Shown in pieces: positions 24,293-33,856 of a DNA stretch of 64,000 bases (position 1 is the stretch's first letter; each line of letters opens with the position of its first letter). The DNA is from an uncultured Duncaniella sp. (GTDB taxonomy: Bacteria > Bacteroidota > Bacteroidia > Bacteroidales > Muribaculaceae). The notes beneath the pieces were generated by a model. The model worked only from the letters and a program-made list of their open reading frames with translations, did no database searches and was not told the DNA's origin. A program made the translations under genes and the position numbers. Location of the stretch: positions 26,220 to 90,219 of the forward strand of contig CAJUSW010000012.1 of assembly GCA_910589485.1 (NCBI GenBank), given 5' to 3'.

Positions 24293-25678
24293 CTACTTTT
24301 CAATCAATCGCGACAGCACATCATAGATTGACGGACTGTTGGGGCGCGGAGGATCATTGTTGATAACCGTATTGCCATGGCCAATGATACGATATGAGGG
24401 GAAACCTGACATCTTAAAATCCGACATGATAAGTTCGGCGGCATCATCGTCAGTCACAATATAGCTATGGCAATTGGCAGGAAGCCCGTCGACATGCTCT
24501 TTCCATTTATCAATGTCGGATTTCATGGCTATGCTTACAAAGACTATATCATTATCCTTGAAAAACTCAGCCACAGCAGGCAGTTCCTTATTAGCGGCGA
24601 TACACGGGCCACACCATGTGGCCCAGAAATCCATGTACACCAATTTGTCTTTGTACTCTTTTTGTAGCAATCCGACAATGCTCGTACACCTGATTTCTTC
24701 AAGCGCTCCATGGGAATATCTGTACAACCCACTCTTGAACACCTCATGTGCGGGGAGTGACTCAAGGTGATTCTTGTCACCATAGATCGCATCATAGATA
24801 GCTGTATCGGCAAAAAGGTCCTTGTCTATCTCATAATCCGGAAACAATCCCATGTCACTGAGCATCACAAACATCACATCACGGTTGATGCTACTGGGAT
24901 GACGCTTTACTACAGCTTCAATCACATCGGCCGCCTTACCGGTGCCAACCACATCCACGAGCCACCGCAGATAAGCTGAAAGATGATAGGGGAACATCAT
25001 TTCACGCAGATTGTCGGGATCGTCCAACCCAAACACCGGCGCAGAAAAAAACGCTAATGCCTCTTCGGCTGAGCGTCCACTGAAATCGGCGGCATCATTT
25101 GCCAAGGTGAATAGTGCTGTTTTTTCCAAAAGGCTACGGCTATCTTCACCCATATTCACAGAATCGGCATATTGGCGTATGGCATGCAACTTGCTGTCAT
25201 ATACTGTCATAAGGGCATCCATAAATTGCTCCACAGGAGTATCCTTCGGCGGGAGAGCGTTACCGTAAAAAGTCTTGAACAACCGCGCATAAGCATCGGA
25301 ATACTCATTGTTCAGTCTCGCATGATTCCCCGAACACTTCGGGGCCACATCACCATGTGCCGCATCAATCTCCAATATCAATGTATCGCCAGGCTCGGCA
25401 CAGACACACATGAACCCTCCATTATAATATATGGTGAAATTGTGACCGAATGGCATATCGACAAATGTCTCGAAACGCCCCGTTGAATCAACCCTTACCG
25501 CATGACGCTCTGACCCAATACCCGACGGGTTGCAGTCTATTGCCGTAATGGTTCCAGACATCCCCGGAGCGATATTGTCAATACGTCCTCTCACAACAAC
25601 AGGTGTGGCGGGCGAGCCACTCACGGCATGACCTGCCAAGCTGACAAACAGCAATATGAGCCATATCAGGTGTCGCAT
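24293..25678 (-). CDS. TlpA/ResA-like thioredoxin-fold protein with long N-terminal region
   Basis: Probable periplasmic or membrane-attached thiol oxidoreductase. The 461-residue protein has a signal peptide (RHLIWLILLFVSLAGHAVSG), an N-terminal beta domain of about 100 residues (VVVRGRIDNIAPGMSGTI) like the DUF4369-type domain of Bacteroidetes thioredoxin proteins, a helical middle part, and a C-terminal thioredoxin domain with FWATWCGPC (catalytic Cys pair at about 350-353) and the cis-Pro in SGFPSYR. An in-frame ATG at 25687 is an alternative start. It follows the TonB-dependent receptor gene directly and is probably co-transcribed with it. Which proteins it reduces is unknown. Confidence 0.85.
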   Translation of the reverse strand: MRHLIWLILLFVSLAGHAVSGSPATPVVVRGRIDNIAPGMSGTITAIDCNPSGIGSERHAVRVDSTGRFETFVDMPFGHNFTIYYNGGFMCVCAEPGDTLILEIDAAHGDVAPKCSGNHARLNNEYSDAYARLFKTFYGNALPPKDTPVEQFMDALMTVYDSKLHAIRQYADSVNMGEDSRSLLEKTALFTLANDAADFSGRSAEEALAFFSAPVFGLDDPDNLREMMFPYHLSAYLRWLVDVVGTGKAADVIEAVVKRHPSSINRDVMFVMLSDMGLFPDYEIDKDLFADTAIYDAIYGDKNHLESLPAHEVFKSGLYRYSHGALEEIRCTSIVGLLQKEYKDKLVYMDFWATWCGPCIAANKELPAVAEFFKDNDIVFVSIAMKSDIDKWKEHVDGLPANCHSYIVTDDDAAELIMSDFKMSGFPSYRIIGHGNTVINNDPPRPNSPSIYDVLSRLIEK

Positions 25679-25690
25679 AACATACATTGT

Positions 25691-28105
25691 TTAAAATTCG
25701 ACATTGAGCCGGATATTGAGTTGACGGCCGGTAAGATAGTTGGGGACGGCGTAGCGGATGTCGTTGACATCGGTGACCCAATAATAGGAGGCCACGTTGG
25801 AGATATCCAACAAGTTGAAGAGATCCACCCCTACCCATACGCTCTTGAGCCAGCGTCCGAGGCCGGTGCGCGATTCCCCATCCTTAGGTGGGGCAAGCAG
25901 TGCATACTGCAAGCCGGCATCCACGCGCTTGTAGGGGGGCATGCGGAAATAACCGTCGGCACGACCAGTGTGTGGAGCGGTGGATGGCAACCCTTGCATG
26001 AATATACCACGCAGAGAGAATTTAAGGCGCGGGAACTTAGGGAAATAGTCGTTGAAGAACAATCCCAACGAGTAAGCGCGGTCAGTGGGTAGAGGCACTT
26101 TCACCCCGTGGATATCCTCGCGTGTGCGCATGAAGGAAAGACTGATCCATGAATCACTCCCGGGGACAAACTGACCGAAGAGCCTCATGTCGAGGCCGGC
26201 GGCATAGCCGGAAGATTCGTTAAGACCCGAATATACCAGGCGGAGATTGTCGATCTCGTAAGGCACGAGATCGGAAAGGAGTTTGTAATACACCTCGGCC
26301 GAGAACCGGAATGGACGGCCCAAGGCTCGGAAAGTGTAGTCGGACCCGAGGATGAAATGCAAGCTGCGCTGTGACTTTATATCCTCGTTGAGCTCGATGC
26401 GTGTGTTGCCGTGGATGTCGGCTACCGGCACACGATATTCCTTATAGAACGGCGATTGATAGTATAAACCGGTGGAAAAACGCCACACCCACGAGGGATG
26501 ATCCTCAGGGATGAAGCCCACCGACACCCTGGGGCTGACAATGGTCTCCTTATTGAAATCCCAGTGGCTGAGACGCAATCCGGCATTAATGGTGTAGAAA
26601 CCCGAAGAGGTAGAGAATTTCCACGCATCCTGGATGTATGCACCGAAACGTACCGACGACAGGTCGTGATGGGAATCGAGAGCATATATCATGCGCAACT
26701 CATCGGGCACCGACGGCAGCGTGAATCCGGCGGAATCGCGCAACTCCCATTCGCGGCTACGGTCCATGATCTTCTCGCTACGCACCGACACGCCATAGGA
26801 AAGCGTGTGGCCTCCGGAAAATGCCGTAGACCCTTTCAGGTCAAGAGCCATTACGGAAGTCTTGAGGCGGTTGCGCGCATGTTCATGGTAGCGCCCCACA
26901 CCAAGCTCACCCCCTATCTGGGAAGATCCGGCCTGGTCAAGCCAATACTCGCCGGAGATATCATAGGTAACAAGCTCATTGGAAAGGAAGCCCGAGGCCA
27001 CGAGTTTAAGGGCTGTGGCCCTACTGAGCCTATAGCCGAGCGAGAGGGCGCCAAACCATGTCTCGAAACGGTCCTTTTCATGGCCGTCGAAGTACACCTT
27101 AAACCTCCGCGCATCATCGACAGTGCCAAAATCGGTGGTGCGGTCAACAGGGGTGAACAGATAGCGGTTGACCGATATGTTGCCGAGGAATGATAGATCG
27201 ACCCGATCGGAGAAGCGATAGGACAAGGAGGTCTGATAGTCGAAGAACCGGGGATCATATTCCCCCTCGGTGTCCATGGAGCTGAGCAGGGAGGAGGTGG
27301 ACTTGTACCGCACTCCGTGCAACTGGCTGAAACGGCTTCCGCCATGGCCCAAGGCCACGGAGCCACCCATGAGACTCGCGGAGACCGAACCCTCGAAGGC
27401 CGAGGGGACACGGTAGGCAATATCGAGCACCGATGACATATTGTCGCCATACTCGGCAGGGTATCCACCCGAAGAAAAGCCTATAGCCCCCACAAGATCG
27501 GGGTTGATAACGCTGAGCCCCTCCTGCTGACCGGAGGATATGAGCTGAGGCCGATACACCTCGATACCGTTGATATATACGGAATTCTCATCGTAGGCAC
27601 CTCCGCGCACCGAGTAGCGGGAAGAGAGCTCATTGGCACCCTGCACACCGGCCAAAGTGGCGACCAGCGATTCGACACTGCCCCCTGACGCATCGGGCGA
27701 ACGGCGCAGAGCGTCGGTAGAGATCGTGGAGAGGGCACCGGTCTGCTTCTTGAGTTCGGTTACCTCAACCTGCTTAAGTTCACTGGAGGTGAACTGCATA
27801 CGCACATTCAAGGTCACATCGCCCGCCGGCTGATCGACGAGCACGCGGGTGAGGTCCCTGAATCCCATACAGGAGAAATGCACCGTGACAGTATCGGCAA
27901 CAGGGCACGATAAAGAGTACTCCCCTTTCAGACCCGAGACCGTCCCGATCACCGTGCCCCCTACCCTCACTGTGGCAAACTCTATAGGTTCGTTGTTGAC
28001 TTCAGTGATGCGGCCGCTGATATTAAGCTGAGCCGACAACGCCAACGGCACTACCGACAGCAACAGGGCATGAACTACGATGATGAATGAACGTGATAAC
28101 GACAT
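25691..28105 (-). CDS. TonB-dependent receptor with CarboxypepD_reg-like domain
   Basis: Outer-membrane active transporter of unknown ligand. The 804-residue protein has a signal peptide (to about residue 25, ALSAQ), a CarboxypepD_reg-like domain (about 27-110; ISGRITEVNNEPIEFATVRV), a plug (about 125-230; SVRGGAYDENSVYINGIEVYRP) and a beta barrel ending in the C-terminal Phe (NIRLNVEF). It is shorter than SusC-type transporters, lacks the SusC linker and has no susD beside it, so it is probably not a glycan system; a metal, cofactor or peptide are options. The TlpA-like gene starts within 13 bases of its stop. A partner role in metal or thiol handling is inference. Confidence 0.88.
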   Translation of the reverse strand: MSLSRSFIIVVHALLLSVVPLALSAQLNISGRITEVNNEPIEFATVRVGGTVIGTVSGLKGEYSLSCPVADTVTVHFSCMGFRDLTRVLVDQPAGDVTLNVRMQFTSSELKQVEVTELKKQTGALSTISTDALRRSPDASGGSVESLVATLAGVQGANELSSRYSVRGGAYDENSVYINGIEVYRPQLISSGQQEGLSVINPDLVGAIGFSSGGYPAEYGDNMSSVLDIAYRVPSAFEGSVSASLMGGSVALGHGGSRFSQLHGVRYKSTSSLLSSMDTEGEYDPRFFDYQTSLSYRFSDRVDLSFLGNISVNRYLFTPVDRTTDFGTVDDARRFKVYFDGHEKDRFETWFGALSLGYRLSRATALKLVASGFLSNELVTYDISGEYWLDQAGSSQIGGELGVGRYHEHARNRLKTSVMALDLKGSTAFSGGHTLSYGVSVRSEKIMDRSREWELRDSAGFTLPSVPDELRMIYALDSHHDLSSVRFGAYIQDAWKFSTSSGFYTINAGLRLSHWDFNKETIVSPRVSVGFIPEDHPSWVWRFSTGLYYQSPFYKEYRVPVADIHGNTRIELNEDIKSQRSLHFILGSDYTFRALGRPFRFSAEVYYKLLSDLVPYEIDNLRLVYSGLNESSGYAAGLDMRLFGQFVPGSDSWISLSFMRTREDIHGVKVPLPTDRAYSLGLFFNDYFPKFPRLKFSLRGIFMQGLPSTAPHTGRADGYFRMPPYKRVDAGLQYALLAPPKDGESRTGLGRWLKSVWVGVDLFNLLDISNVASYYWVTDVNDIRYAVPNYLTGRQLNIRLNVEF

Positions 28106-28127
28106 GAAAAAGGATGAGGGTGAGGAT

Positions 28128-29444
28128 TCAACGAACAGCCTGATTGAGGCGGCGCGGGAACTGGAATATTATGGACAATGCCACCATCATGGCCAATGCC
28201 CAGGGATAGTAGAGGTAAGGGAACGGGGCGGCGGGCGCTATCCCGGCCAATGAGGACGCGAGAAGGGTCTGCGCTCCATAAGGGATGAGACACTGGACAA
28301 TGCACGAACTGGAGTCGAGCAACGAAGCGTTCTTGCGGAGATCAATGCCGAACCTCTCGCCAATGTCACGCGAGATGCTACCCACGGTGATGATCGCCAC
28401 GGTGTTGTTGGCCGTGCACAGGTTGACAAGTCCAGCAAGAAAAGCCACGCATGCCTGAGCGCCACGCACTCCCGAGACATGCGAGGTGAGCACACGCAGA
28501 AGATACTGGATACCGCCGGCAGCCTTGATCACACCGAGCATTCCGGCCGCGAGGATGGTGACGATTATCAACTCGCCCATTGAGTCGATACCAGCCCCCA
28601 TGAATCCGAAAAGCGAGATGATATCGTGGCCATACATCAGCCCCATCACCAAGGCGGTGACTATGCCGAGCGTGAGTACTATCGTAACATTCACACCGGC
28701 CACTGCCGCCACCAGGACCACGAGATAAGGGAGTATAAGCCACGGATCGGCACTATCGCCGACAGCCACCTCGGGGGTGCCTATGCTCATGAACACATAT
28801 ATGCCGAGCGTGACGAGAGCGGCCGGCAACGCGATCCACAGGTTGGCCTTAAACTTATCGGCCATATTGCACCCCTGGGAGCGGGTTGCCGCGATTGTAG
28901 TGTCGGAGATGAATGACAGATTATCACCGAAGAAAGCACCACCGAGCACCACGGCCACATAAAACGGCAGACTTGCTCCCGAGGCTGAGGCCATCTCCAC
29001 TGCAAGCGGAGAGAGTGCCACAACCGTGCCCACCGAGGTGCCGATGGAGAGCGAGATGAAACAAGCTGCCACAAAGAGCCCCGGCACGATGAAGCGAGAG
29101 GGGAAAAAGCGCAACGTGAAGTTGACCGTAGCGTCGATCGCCCCTATCTCCTTGGCCAAGGAGGCAAATGCACCGGCCAGAATGAATATCCATATCATGT
29201 ATAGGATATTGGTGTGGCCGGCCGACCGCGAGAATGTCTCTATGCGCTGCACAAGCGAACCTCCCCGCGAATATATGGCCACGCTCCACATCGATGCGGC
29301 AAGCAGAGCCACGGAGAGGGGCATCTTGTAGAAATCGCCTATCACAAGCGACACCACAAGATAGAGGCAGAGGAATACCGCTACCGGCGACAGCGCCAGC
29401 AGTCCACGCGATGCACTGACCGATGATAAATCAGACGGTAACAT
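28128..29444 (-). CDS. NhaC-family Na+/H+ antiporter
   Basis: Inner-membrane antiporter of the NhaC type. The 438-residue protein has about a dozen hydrophobic segments and the family landmarks SIGTSVGTVVALSP, GGAFFGDNLSFISDTTIAAT (the conserved Asp-containing loop) and, in the second half, NLCTANNTVAIITVG. Length is normal. It lies 2 bases after the acetyltransferase gene and 22 before the TonB receptor. Substrate could also be an amino acid or malate/lactate, as for some NhaC relatives; Na+/H+ exchange is the default reading. Confidence 0.85.
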   Translation of the reverse strand: MLPSDLSSVSASRGLLALSPVAVFLCLYLVVSLVIGDFYKMPLSVALLAASMWSVAIYSRGGSLVQRIETFSRSAGHTNILYMIWIFILAGAFASLAKEIGAIDATVNFTLRFFPSRFIVPGLFVAACFISLSIGTSVGTVVALSPLAVEMASASGASLPFYVAVVLGGAFFGDNLSFISDTTIAATRSQGCNMADKFKANLWIALPAALVTLGIYVFMSIGTPEVAVGDSADPWLILPYLVVLVAAVAGVNVTIVLTLGIVTALVMGLMYGHDIISLFGFMGAGIDSMGELIIVTILAAGMLGVIKAAGGIQYLLRVLTSHVSGVRGAQACVAFLAGLVNLCTANNTVAIITVGSISRDIGERFGIDLRKNASLLDSSSCIVQCLIPYGAQTLLASSLAGIAPAAPFPYLYYPWALAMMVALSIIFQFPRRLNQAVR

Positions 29445-29446
29445 GA

Positions 29447-30013
29447 TCAGGAGGGGTACTGCATGTGGTCCATCAACACATGTACAAAGGGCCTCTCGCC
29501 AACTTTACGGAAGCCTACGCGCTCATACAGTTTGCGGGCGAGGGGGTTGATCTTGTCGACGAGCAGTCCGGCCGGCTTGCCACACCCGGCGGCACGGGCA
29601 ATGGATGCACGGAGCAGATCGGACGCTATGCCCTTGCCACGGTGTTCAGGGAGCACGGCAAGCGTATCGAGATAAAATTCATCGGGCTCACACTCGTCCT
29701 CGACATCCGCGAGATCGAGGCCCAGCCTCTCGGTCACAGCCTTGAAGAACGGTTTACGCAGCTCATGGAGCATGGCGCCATCGTAAGCGACACATGCACC
29801 TACTACTTTCCCGTCATCGTCGACGGCTACAAGAGTGTTGAGATAGCTGTACTGGGAATCCTCGCGAGTAGCGAGAGATGCGAACAGATCTATGACATCG
29901 GCCACAGTGTGATGCTCGCCGGCAAGACCGGAAGCGATCTCGGTGCCAATGGCCTCGACTACAGCCGAGCCTATGAACTGAGCGTCGGACTGACGCGCTG
30001 GTATTATTTTCAT
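29447..30013 (-). CDS. GNAT-family N-acetyltransferase
   Basis: Acetyl-CoA-dependent acetyltransferase of unknown acceptor. The 188-residue protein has the GNAT core in its second half: LDTLAVLPEHRGKGIASDLLRA (about 113-134), with the R/Q-x-x-G-x-G/A acetyl-CoA loop seen as HRGKGIA, then INPLARKLYERVGFRKVGERPF near 160-180. The N-terminal part (IPARQSDAQFIGSAVVEAIG) is like other stand-alone GNATs of Bacteroidales. It overlaps ribD by 4 bases (ATGA), so the two are translationally coupled, but this does not reveal the substrate. Confidence 0.88.
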   Translation of the reverse strand: MKIIPARQSDAQFIGSAVVEAIGTEIASGLAGEHHTVADVIDLFASLATREDSQYSYLNTLVAVDDDGKVVGACVAYDGAMLHELRKPFFKAVTERLGLDLADVEDECEPDEFYLDTLAVLPEHRGKGIASDLLRASIARAAGCGKPAGLLVDKINPLARKLYERVGFRKVGERPFVHVLMDHMQYPS

Positions 30014-30975
30014 CTGGTGATATTTATTATTGTATTACCATCGATAGTTTCGGTGCCCACAACCCAGCAATCGGGAGTGAGACGGGGAGCCTTGACATTT
30101 CCGCCAATGGGAATTGCGCCACGCTCAATCCTGATGTCATCCCAAAGCCCATCACGGAGAAATGCTTCATGAATCTGCGCCCCACCCTCCACAAGAAGGC
30201 TTGTCACTTTTTTAGCGGAATACAGGTCGGACAACACGTCGATGAGCGAATCGTGATCGCTGTAAACGATCGTGCCGGGGGTAAGGAGATCGGCGGGTAC
30301 ACGTCCACGCCGGTCGAGTATAATCCGCAAAGGCGAGCGCCCGGCATAGTGGCGGGTGTCCAGGGAGGGACGATCGGCCAAGGCTGTGCCACTGCCCACA
30401 AGAATGGCATCGTGCGTGGCACGCAACTTGTGAACGAGCATCGAGGTGACAGGGGGGGATATGTGTCCGTCAATGTACCCGTCGGCACTCTCGGCCCATT
30501 TCAGTGTCACGAACGGACGACGCAGGCGATGGGCCGTCATGAATTTCCTGTTAAGGTCAACACATTCACTTTCAAGACATCCGGTCACGACCTCAACGCC
30601 GGCCTCACGCAACATGGCAACGCCACGGCCTGAGACCTTCTCGAAGGGATCGAGACAACCCACCACAACCCTCGGGATCCTTTTGGAAATTATCAGCCCG
30701 GCACACGGGGGAGTCTTGCCATAATGAGAGCAGGGCTCGAGCGTGACATACATGGTAGAGTCCATGAGGAGGGCCGGATCGGTCACCGAGGCTATGGCGT
30801 TGACCTCGGCATGGCCTTCACCGCACCGACGGTGCCATCCCTCACCGATGATACGACTATCGGGAGAGACTATCACCGCTCCAACCATAGGGTTGGGGGA
30901 CGCATCGAGCAGCCCGTGACGGGCAAGCCCGAGCGCACGACGCATGTAAATTTCGTTGACTTGCATATCAATCAT
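30010..30975 (-). CDS. ribD: Riboflavin biosynthesis bifunctional deaminase/reductase RibD
   Basis: Catalyses deamination and then side-chain reduction of the pyrimidine intermediate in riboflavin synthesis. The 321-residue protein has an N-terminal zinc deaminase domain (HAEVNAI about 54-60 and PCSHYGKTPPC about 79-89 supply the zinc ligands and catalytic Glu) and a C-terminal reductase domain (KWAESADGYIDG; LLVEGGAQIHEAFL near 275). Both halves are complete. ATG 30966 is an alternative start. No FMN riboswitch-like leader is visible; the gene sits directly after ispG with a gap of 5 bases. Confidence 0.94.
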   Translation of the reverse strand: MIDMQVNEIYMRRALGLARHGLLDASPNPMVGAVIVSPDSRIIGEGWHRRCGEGHAEVNAIASVTDPALLMDSTMYVTLEPCSHYGKTPPCAGLIISKRIPRVVVGCLDPFEKVSGRGVAMLREAGVEVVTGCLESECVDLNRKFMTAHRLRRPFVTLKWAESADGYIDGHISPPVTSMLVHKLRATHDAILVGSGTALADRPSLDTRHYAGRSPLRIILDRRGRVPADLLTPGTIVYSDHDSLIDVLSDLYSAKKVTSLLVEGGAQIHEAFLRDGLWDDIRIERGAIPIGGNVKAPRLTPDCWVVGTETIDGNTIINITR

Positions 30976-30980
30976 TCCGA

Positions 30981-32648
30981 TTATTGAGGATCGATCCAGT
31001 CGCCATTCTCCTTTATCAAGGCAATGAGACGGGGCAGAGCTTCGGAGGTGGGGATATTCTTAACCTTGCACTCCTTGCCTTTGTACAGGCTTATGTGGCC
31101 CGGAGCGGCTCCCACATAACCGTAATCGGCATCGGCCATCTCACCGGGTCCATTGACTATACAGCCCATGACACCGATCTTCAGACCCTTGAGATGGGAC
31201 GTGGCAGCCTTGATCTCGCGGAGAGTCGACTGGAGGTCATATAACGTGCGGCCACAACCGGGACACGAGATGAACTCGGTCTTGGATATGCGGTGACGCG
31301 TAGCCTGGAGGATGTTGAGCGCCAGACGATCGAGAAATTCTCGTCCGAAAACAGCTGACTCGATACATATGCCGTCGGCAATGCCCGAGAGGAGCAGATA
31401 GCCAAAATCCATGGAGGCCTGGAGGGTGAGGGTATCGGCATCGGCCGTATCATAGGCAAACGACACAATCACGGGATTGGTCAAGCCTCGCTCCACCATT
31501 CCGGCTACAAAGGCTTTCACCCTGAGAGCGCGGTCGGCACCATCGGCTGTAAGAAGCACCACCAACTGCGGATGAGAGGCTACAAACTCATAAGCCTCGG
31601 CCACATCGCCATCGGGAGAAAGAGCCACGGTGACAGTGGAGTCGAGCGCGGATCCTAAATCGTCGAGTCCGAGGACAACAGTGGTCCGCGTACCCCACGA
31701 CGACCCGCGACGCAAGGGAGCATACGGCGATGCGGGATCGAGAGTGACACCGAGAGGATAGTCATGGGGGGCAGAGGCTATGTCGGCCACATGCGCAAGG
31801 ATACCGCGGGCTACGGGGATCTCACACTCGGGCTCCTCGCTGAGCGAGACACGGATAGTGTCGCCTATGCCATCCATGAGCAACGATCCGATACCTACGG
31901 CCGACTTGATGCGTCCGTCCTCGCCATCGCCGGCCTCGGTGACACCGAGGTGCAACGGGAAGTGCATATCCTCGGCGTCCATGGCGTCGACCAGACGGCG
32001 CACAGTCTCGGTCATAACCAGCACATTGGAAGCCTTGATGGAGATCACCACCTCACGGAAATCCTCGGCTACGCACACGCGAAGGAACTCCATGGCACTC
32101 TCCACCATTCCGGCAGGGGTGTCGCCGTAACGGCTCATGATGCGGTCAGAGAGAGAACCGTGGTTTACTCCGATACGGAGAGCGGTGTGATGCTCCTTAC
32201 AGAGATCGATCAGCGGCACAAGTGCATCGCGTATCTTGAGGAGCTCGGCCTCGTACTCGGCATCGGTAAACTCGATCTTCTTGAATGTACGGCCGGGATC
32301 GACAAAATTGCCGGGATTGATGCGCACCTTCTCCACGCGGGTAGCCGCTGCGAAGGCGGCACGCGGATTGAAATGCACATCGGCCACCAAGGGCACGTTG
32401 CATCCATGGCTGAGAAGCGACTCCTTGATAGGAGCGAGATTCTCGGCCTCGCGGACACCCTGAGTGGTAAGGCGCACTATCTCGCCTCCGACAGCCACGA
32501 TGCGCTCGATCTGTGCGACCGAGGCAACGGTATCGTTGGTCGAGGTGGTGGTCATGGACTGGACCACCACAGGATTGTCGCCACCAATAGTAACGTCCCC
32601 CACATGGACAGGCCATGTGGGACGACGTTTCCAGTCATGTCTTAACAT
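30981..32648 (-). CDS. ispG: 4-hydroxy-3-methylbut-2-enyl diphosphate synthase (long form)
   Basis: Iron-sulfur enzyme of the MEP isoprenoid pathway. The 555-residue protein is the long form with an inserted domain: the N-terminal TIM barrel (VQSMTTTSTNDT..., RLTTQGVREAENL, about 1-250), an insert of about 200 residues (about 260-440), and the C-terminal iron-sulfur domain with SCPGCGRT and MGCIVNGPGEM supplying three Cys and a Glu for the 4Fe-4S cluster. The long form is shared with Chlamydiae, plants and Bacteroidetes, so size here is normal. purE ends right before its ATG. The frame has a long antisense open frame that is a codon shadow. Confidence 0.95.
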   Translation of the reverse strand: MLRHDWKRRPTWPVHVGDVTIGGDNPVVVQSMTTTSTNDTVASVAQIERIVAVGGEIVRLTTQGVREAENLAPIKESLLSHGCNVPLVADVHFNPRAAFAAATRVEKVRINPGNFVDPGRTFKKIEFTDAEYEAELLKIRDALVPLIDLCKEHHTALRIGVNHGSLSDRIMSRYGDTPAGMVESAMEFLRVCVAEDFREVVISIKASNVLVMTETVRRLVDAMDAEDMHFPLHLGVTEAGDGEDGRIKSAVGIGSLLMDGIGDTIRVSLSEEPECEIPVARGILAHVADIASAPHDYPLGVTLDPASPYAPLRRGSSWGTRTTVVLGLDDLGSALDSTVTVALSPDGDVAEAYEFVASHPQLVVLLTADGADRALRVKAFVAGMVERGLTNPVIVSFAYDTADADTLTLQASMDFGYLLLSGIADGICIESAVFGREFLDRLALNILQATRHRISKTEFISCPGCGRTLYDLQSTLREIKAATSHLKGLKIGVMGCIVNGPGEMADADYGYVGAAPGHISLYKGKECKVKNIPTSEALPRLIALIKENGDWIDPQ

Positions 32649-33152
32649 CTATACCTTATATTCGTATTTAACCTCCTTAAGTTCCTCGTTGGCCTTTACG
32701 ATCTTCTTGGAAAGGGTGGAACGATAGGCATCGAAACGTGCGGCCAGCTCGGGATCGGAAAGAGCGAGCATCTGGACAGCCATCACAGCAGCATTCATGC
32801 CGGCGTTTATGCCAACAGTGGCAACCGATATGCCCGGAGGCATCTGCACGATAGAATAGAGAGCGTCCATGCCATTGAGCGAAGAATTGATGGGAATTCC
32901 TATCACAGGCAGGGGTGTCATGGCTGCAATCACGCCAGGGAGCGCGGCGGCCATGCCTGCGGCAGCGATAATAACCTTTATGCCCCTGGCCTGGGCTCCG
33001 GTTGCAAACTCCTCGACCTCGCGCGGTGTGCGGTGGGCCGAGAGGGCATTCATCTCAAAAGGCACCTGCATGTCATTGAGAAAATCGGCAGCCTTCTTGA
33101 GGATGGGAAGATCACTGGTGCTTCCCATGATAATACTAACAACTGGTTTCAT
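32649..33152 (-). CDS. purE: N5-carboxyaminoimidazole ribonucleotide mutase
   Basis: Purine biosynthesis enzyme that moves the carboxyl group of N5-CAIR to give CAIR. The 167-residue protein has the PurE hallmarks IIMGSTSDLPI (about 7-17), the catalytic His in SAHRTP (about 38-43), AGMAAALPGVIAAMTPLPVIGIPI (about 64-88) and GMDALYSIVQMPPGISVATVGI (about 94-115). Length is normal. It is immediately upstream of ispG with no gap; purK is not in the window. A linked regulation of ispG and purE is possible but cannot be read from the sequence. Confidence 0.96.
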   Translation of the reverse strand: MKPVVSIIMGSTSDLPILKKAADFLNDMQVPFEMNALSAHRTPREVEEFATGAQARGIKVIIAAAGMAAALPGVIAAMTPLPVIGIPINSSLNGMDALYSIVQMPPGISVATVGINAGMNAAVMAVQMLALSDPELAARFDAYRSTLSKKIVKANEELKEVKYEYKV

Positions 33153-33209
33153 TTTTTCAAAGAAAGAAATATGAATTATAATGGTTGATTCTCTTTATAA
33201 GTTGATTCT

Positions 33210-33827
33210 TCAACTGTGAATATAGAACATGGTGAGGAGCCACACACATAGGAATCCGTTGGCGCATCCGGCAAGCACCTGCATGAGAGTGTGACGCTGG
33301 AGATAGACCCTGGCAGTCATAACTGCTCCGGCAAGCACCACAACAGCGGATATCCATATGTTCAGGTCCACCACCGACTGGTGCATGGCGGCTATGCGGA
33401 AGAGCATGGCCACAAGTCCACCCATGGCGGCGGCATGAGCCGAAATCTTCCATTTGAGGTTCACAACCGCGTTTATCAGCGCGGCGGCTCCCCCACCGGC
33501 ATAGAACATGGTGAGCCACGATGGCGCTCCGGCCCGGTAAAGGAAGAAGCAACATCCCACGTAGCATAGTATGGTCAATGCGTATGGCAGGGAACGTTCG
33601 GTGCGGACATTCACACCGGGATCGGTCAGGAATCCGGTCTTATACATAGCCATAATGCCACATGCGGGAATCACACATGTGATGACAAATGTTATGGCAA
33701 CCGTAGTGCACAGGACCCGCGCCGAAAGCACCGACAGGACTGACAGAAACGATGCAAGAATCATGCCGTAGGTGGGGACCAACAGCGGAGAGAAGATGTA
33801 GGAGAGAATTTGGGATACACGTTTCAT
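33210..33827 (-). CDS. PAP2-like integral membrane protein
   Basis: A 205-residue protein with about six hydrophobic segments and a degenerate PAP2 phosphatase signature: RTERSLPY where the KX6RP block would be, SAHAAAMGG in place of PSGH, and ARVYLQRHTLMQVLAG in place of SRX5HX3D. The two catalytic histidines are thus present, but the last Asp is Gln. Many Bacteroidetes encode this form next to housekeeping genes. It could dephosphorylate a lipid such as undecaprenyl diphosphate, or it could be catalytically altered. It lies between rpoN and purE with short gaps on both sides. The start at ATG 33827 is clear. Confidence 0.75.
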   Translation of the reverse strand: MKRVSQILSYIFSPLLVPTYGMILASFLSVLSVLSARVLCTTVAITFVITCVIPACGIMAMYKTGFLTDPGVNVRTERSLPYALTILCYVGCCFFLYRAGAPSWLTMFYAGGGAAALINAVVNLKWKISAHAAAMGGLVAMLFRIAAMHQSVVDLNIWISAVVVLAGAVMTARVYLQRHTLMQVLAGCANGFLCVWLLTMFYIHS

Positions 33828-33856
33828 AATAGTGCTTGTTGAAGAAAGAGTGGGGA

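Noticed and set aside
30976..31000. FMN riboswitch upstream of ribD
   Set aside because: Only 5 bases separate ispG and ribD; there is no room for an aptamer.
31764..32645. A 293-codon plus-strand frame antisense to ispG
   Set aside because: Composition is rich in His, Gly and Leu, typical of antisense shadows of GC-rich codons; ispG is certain.
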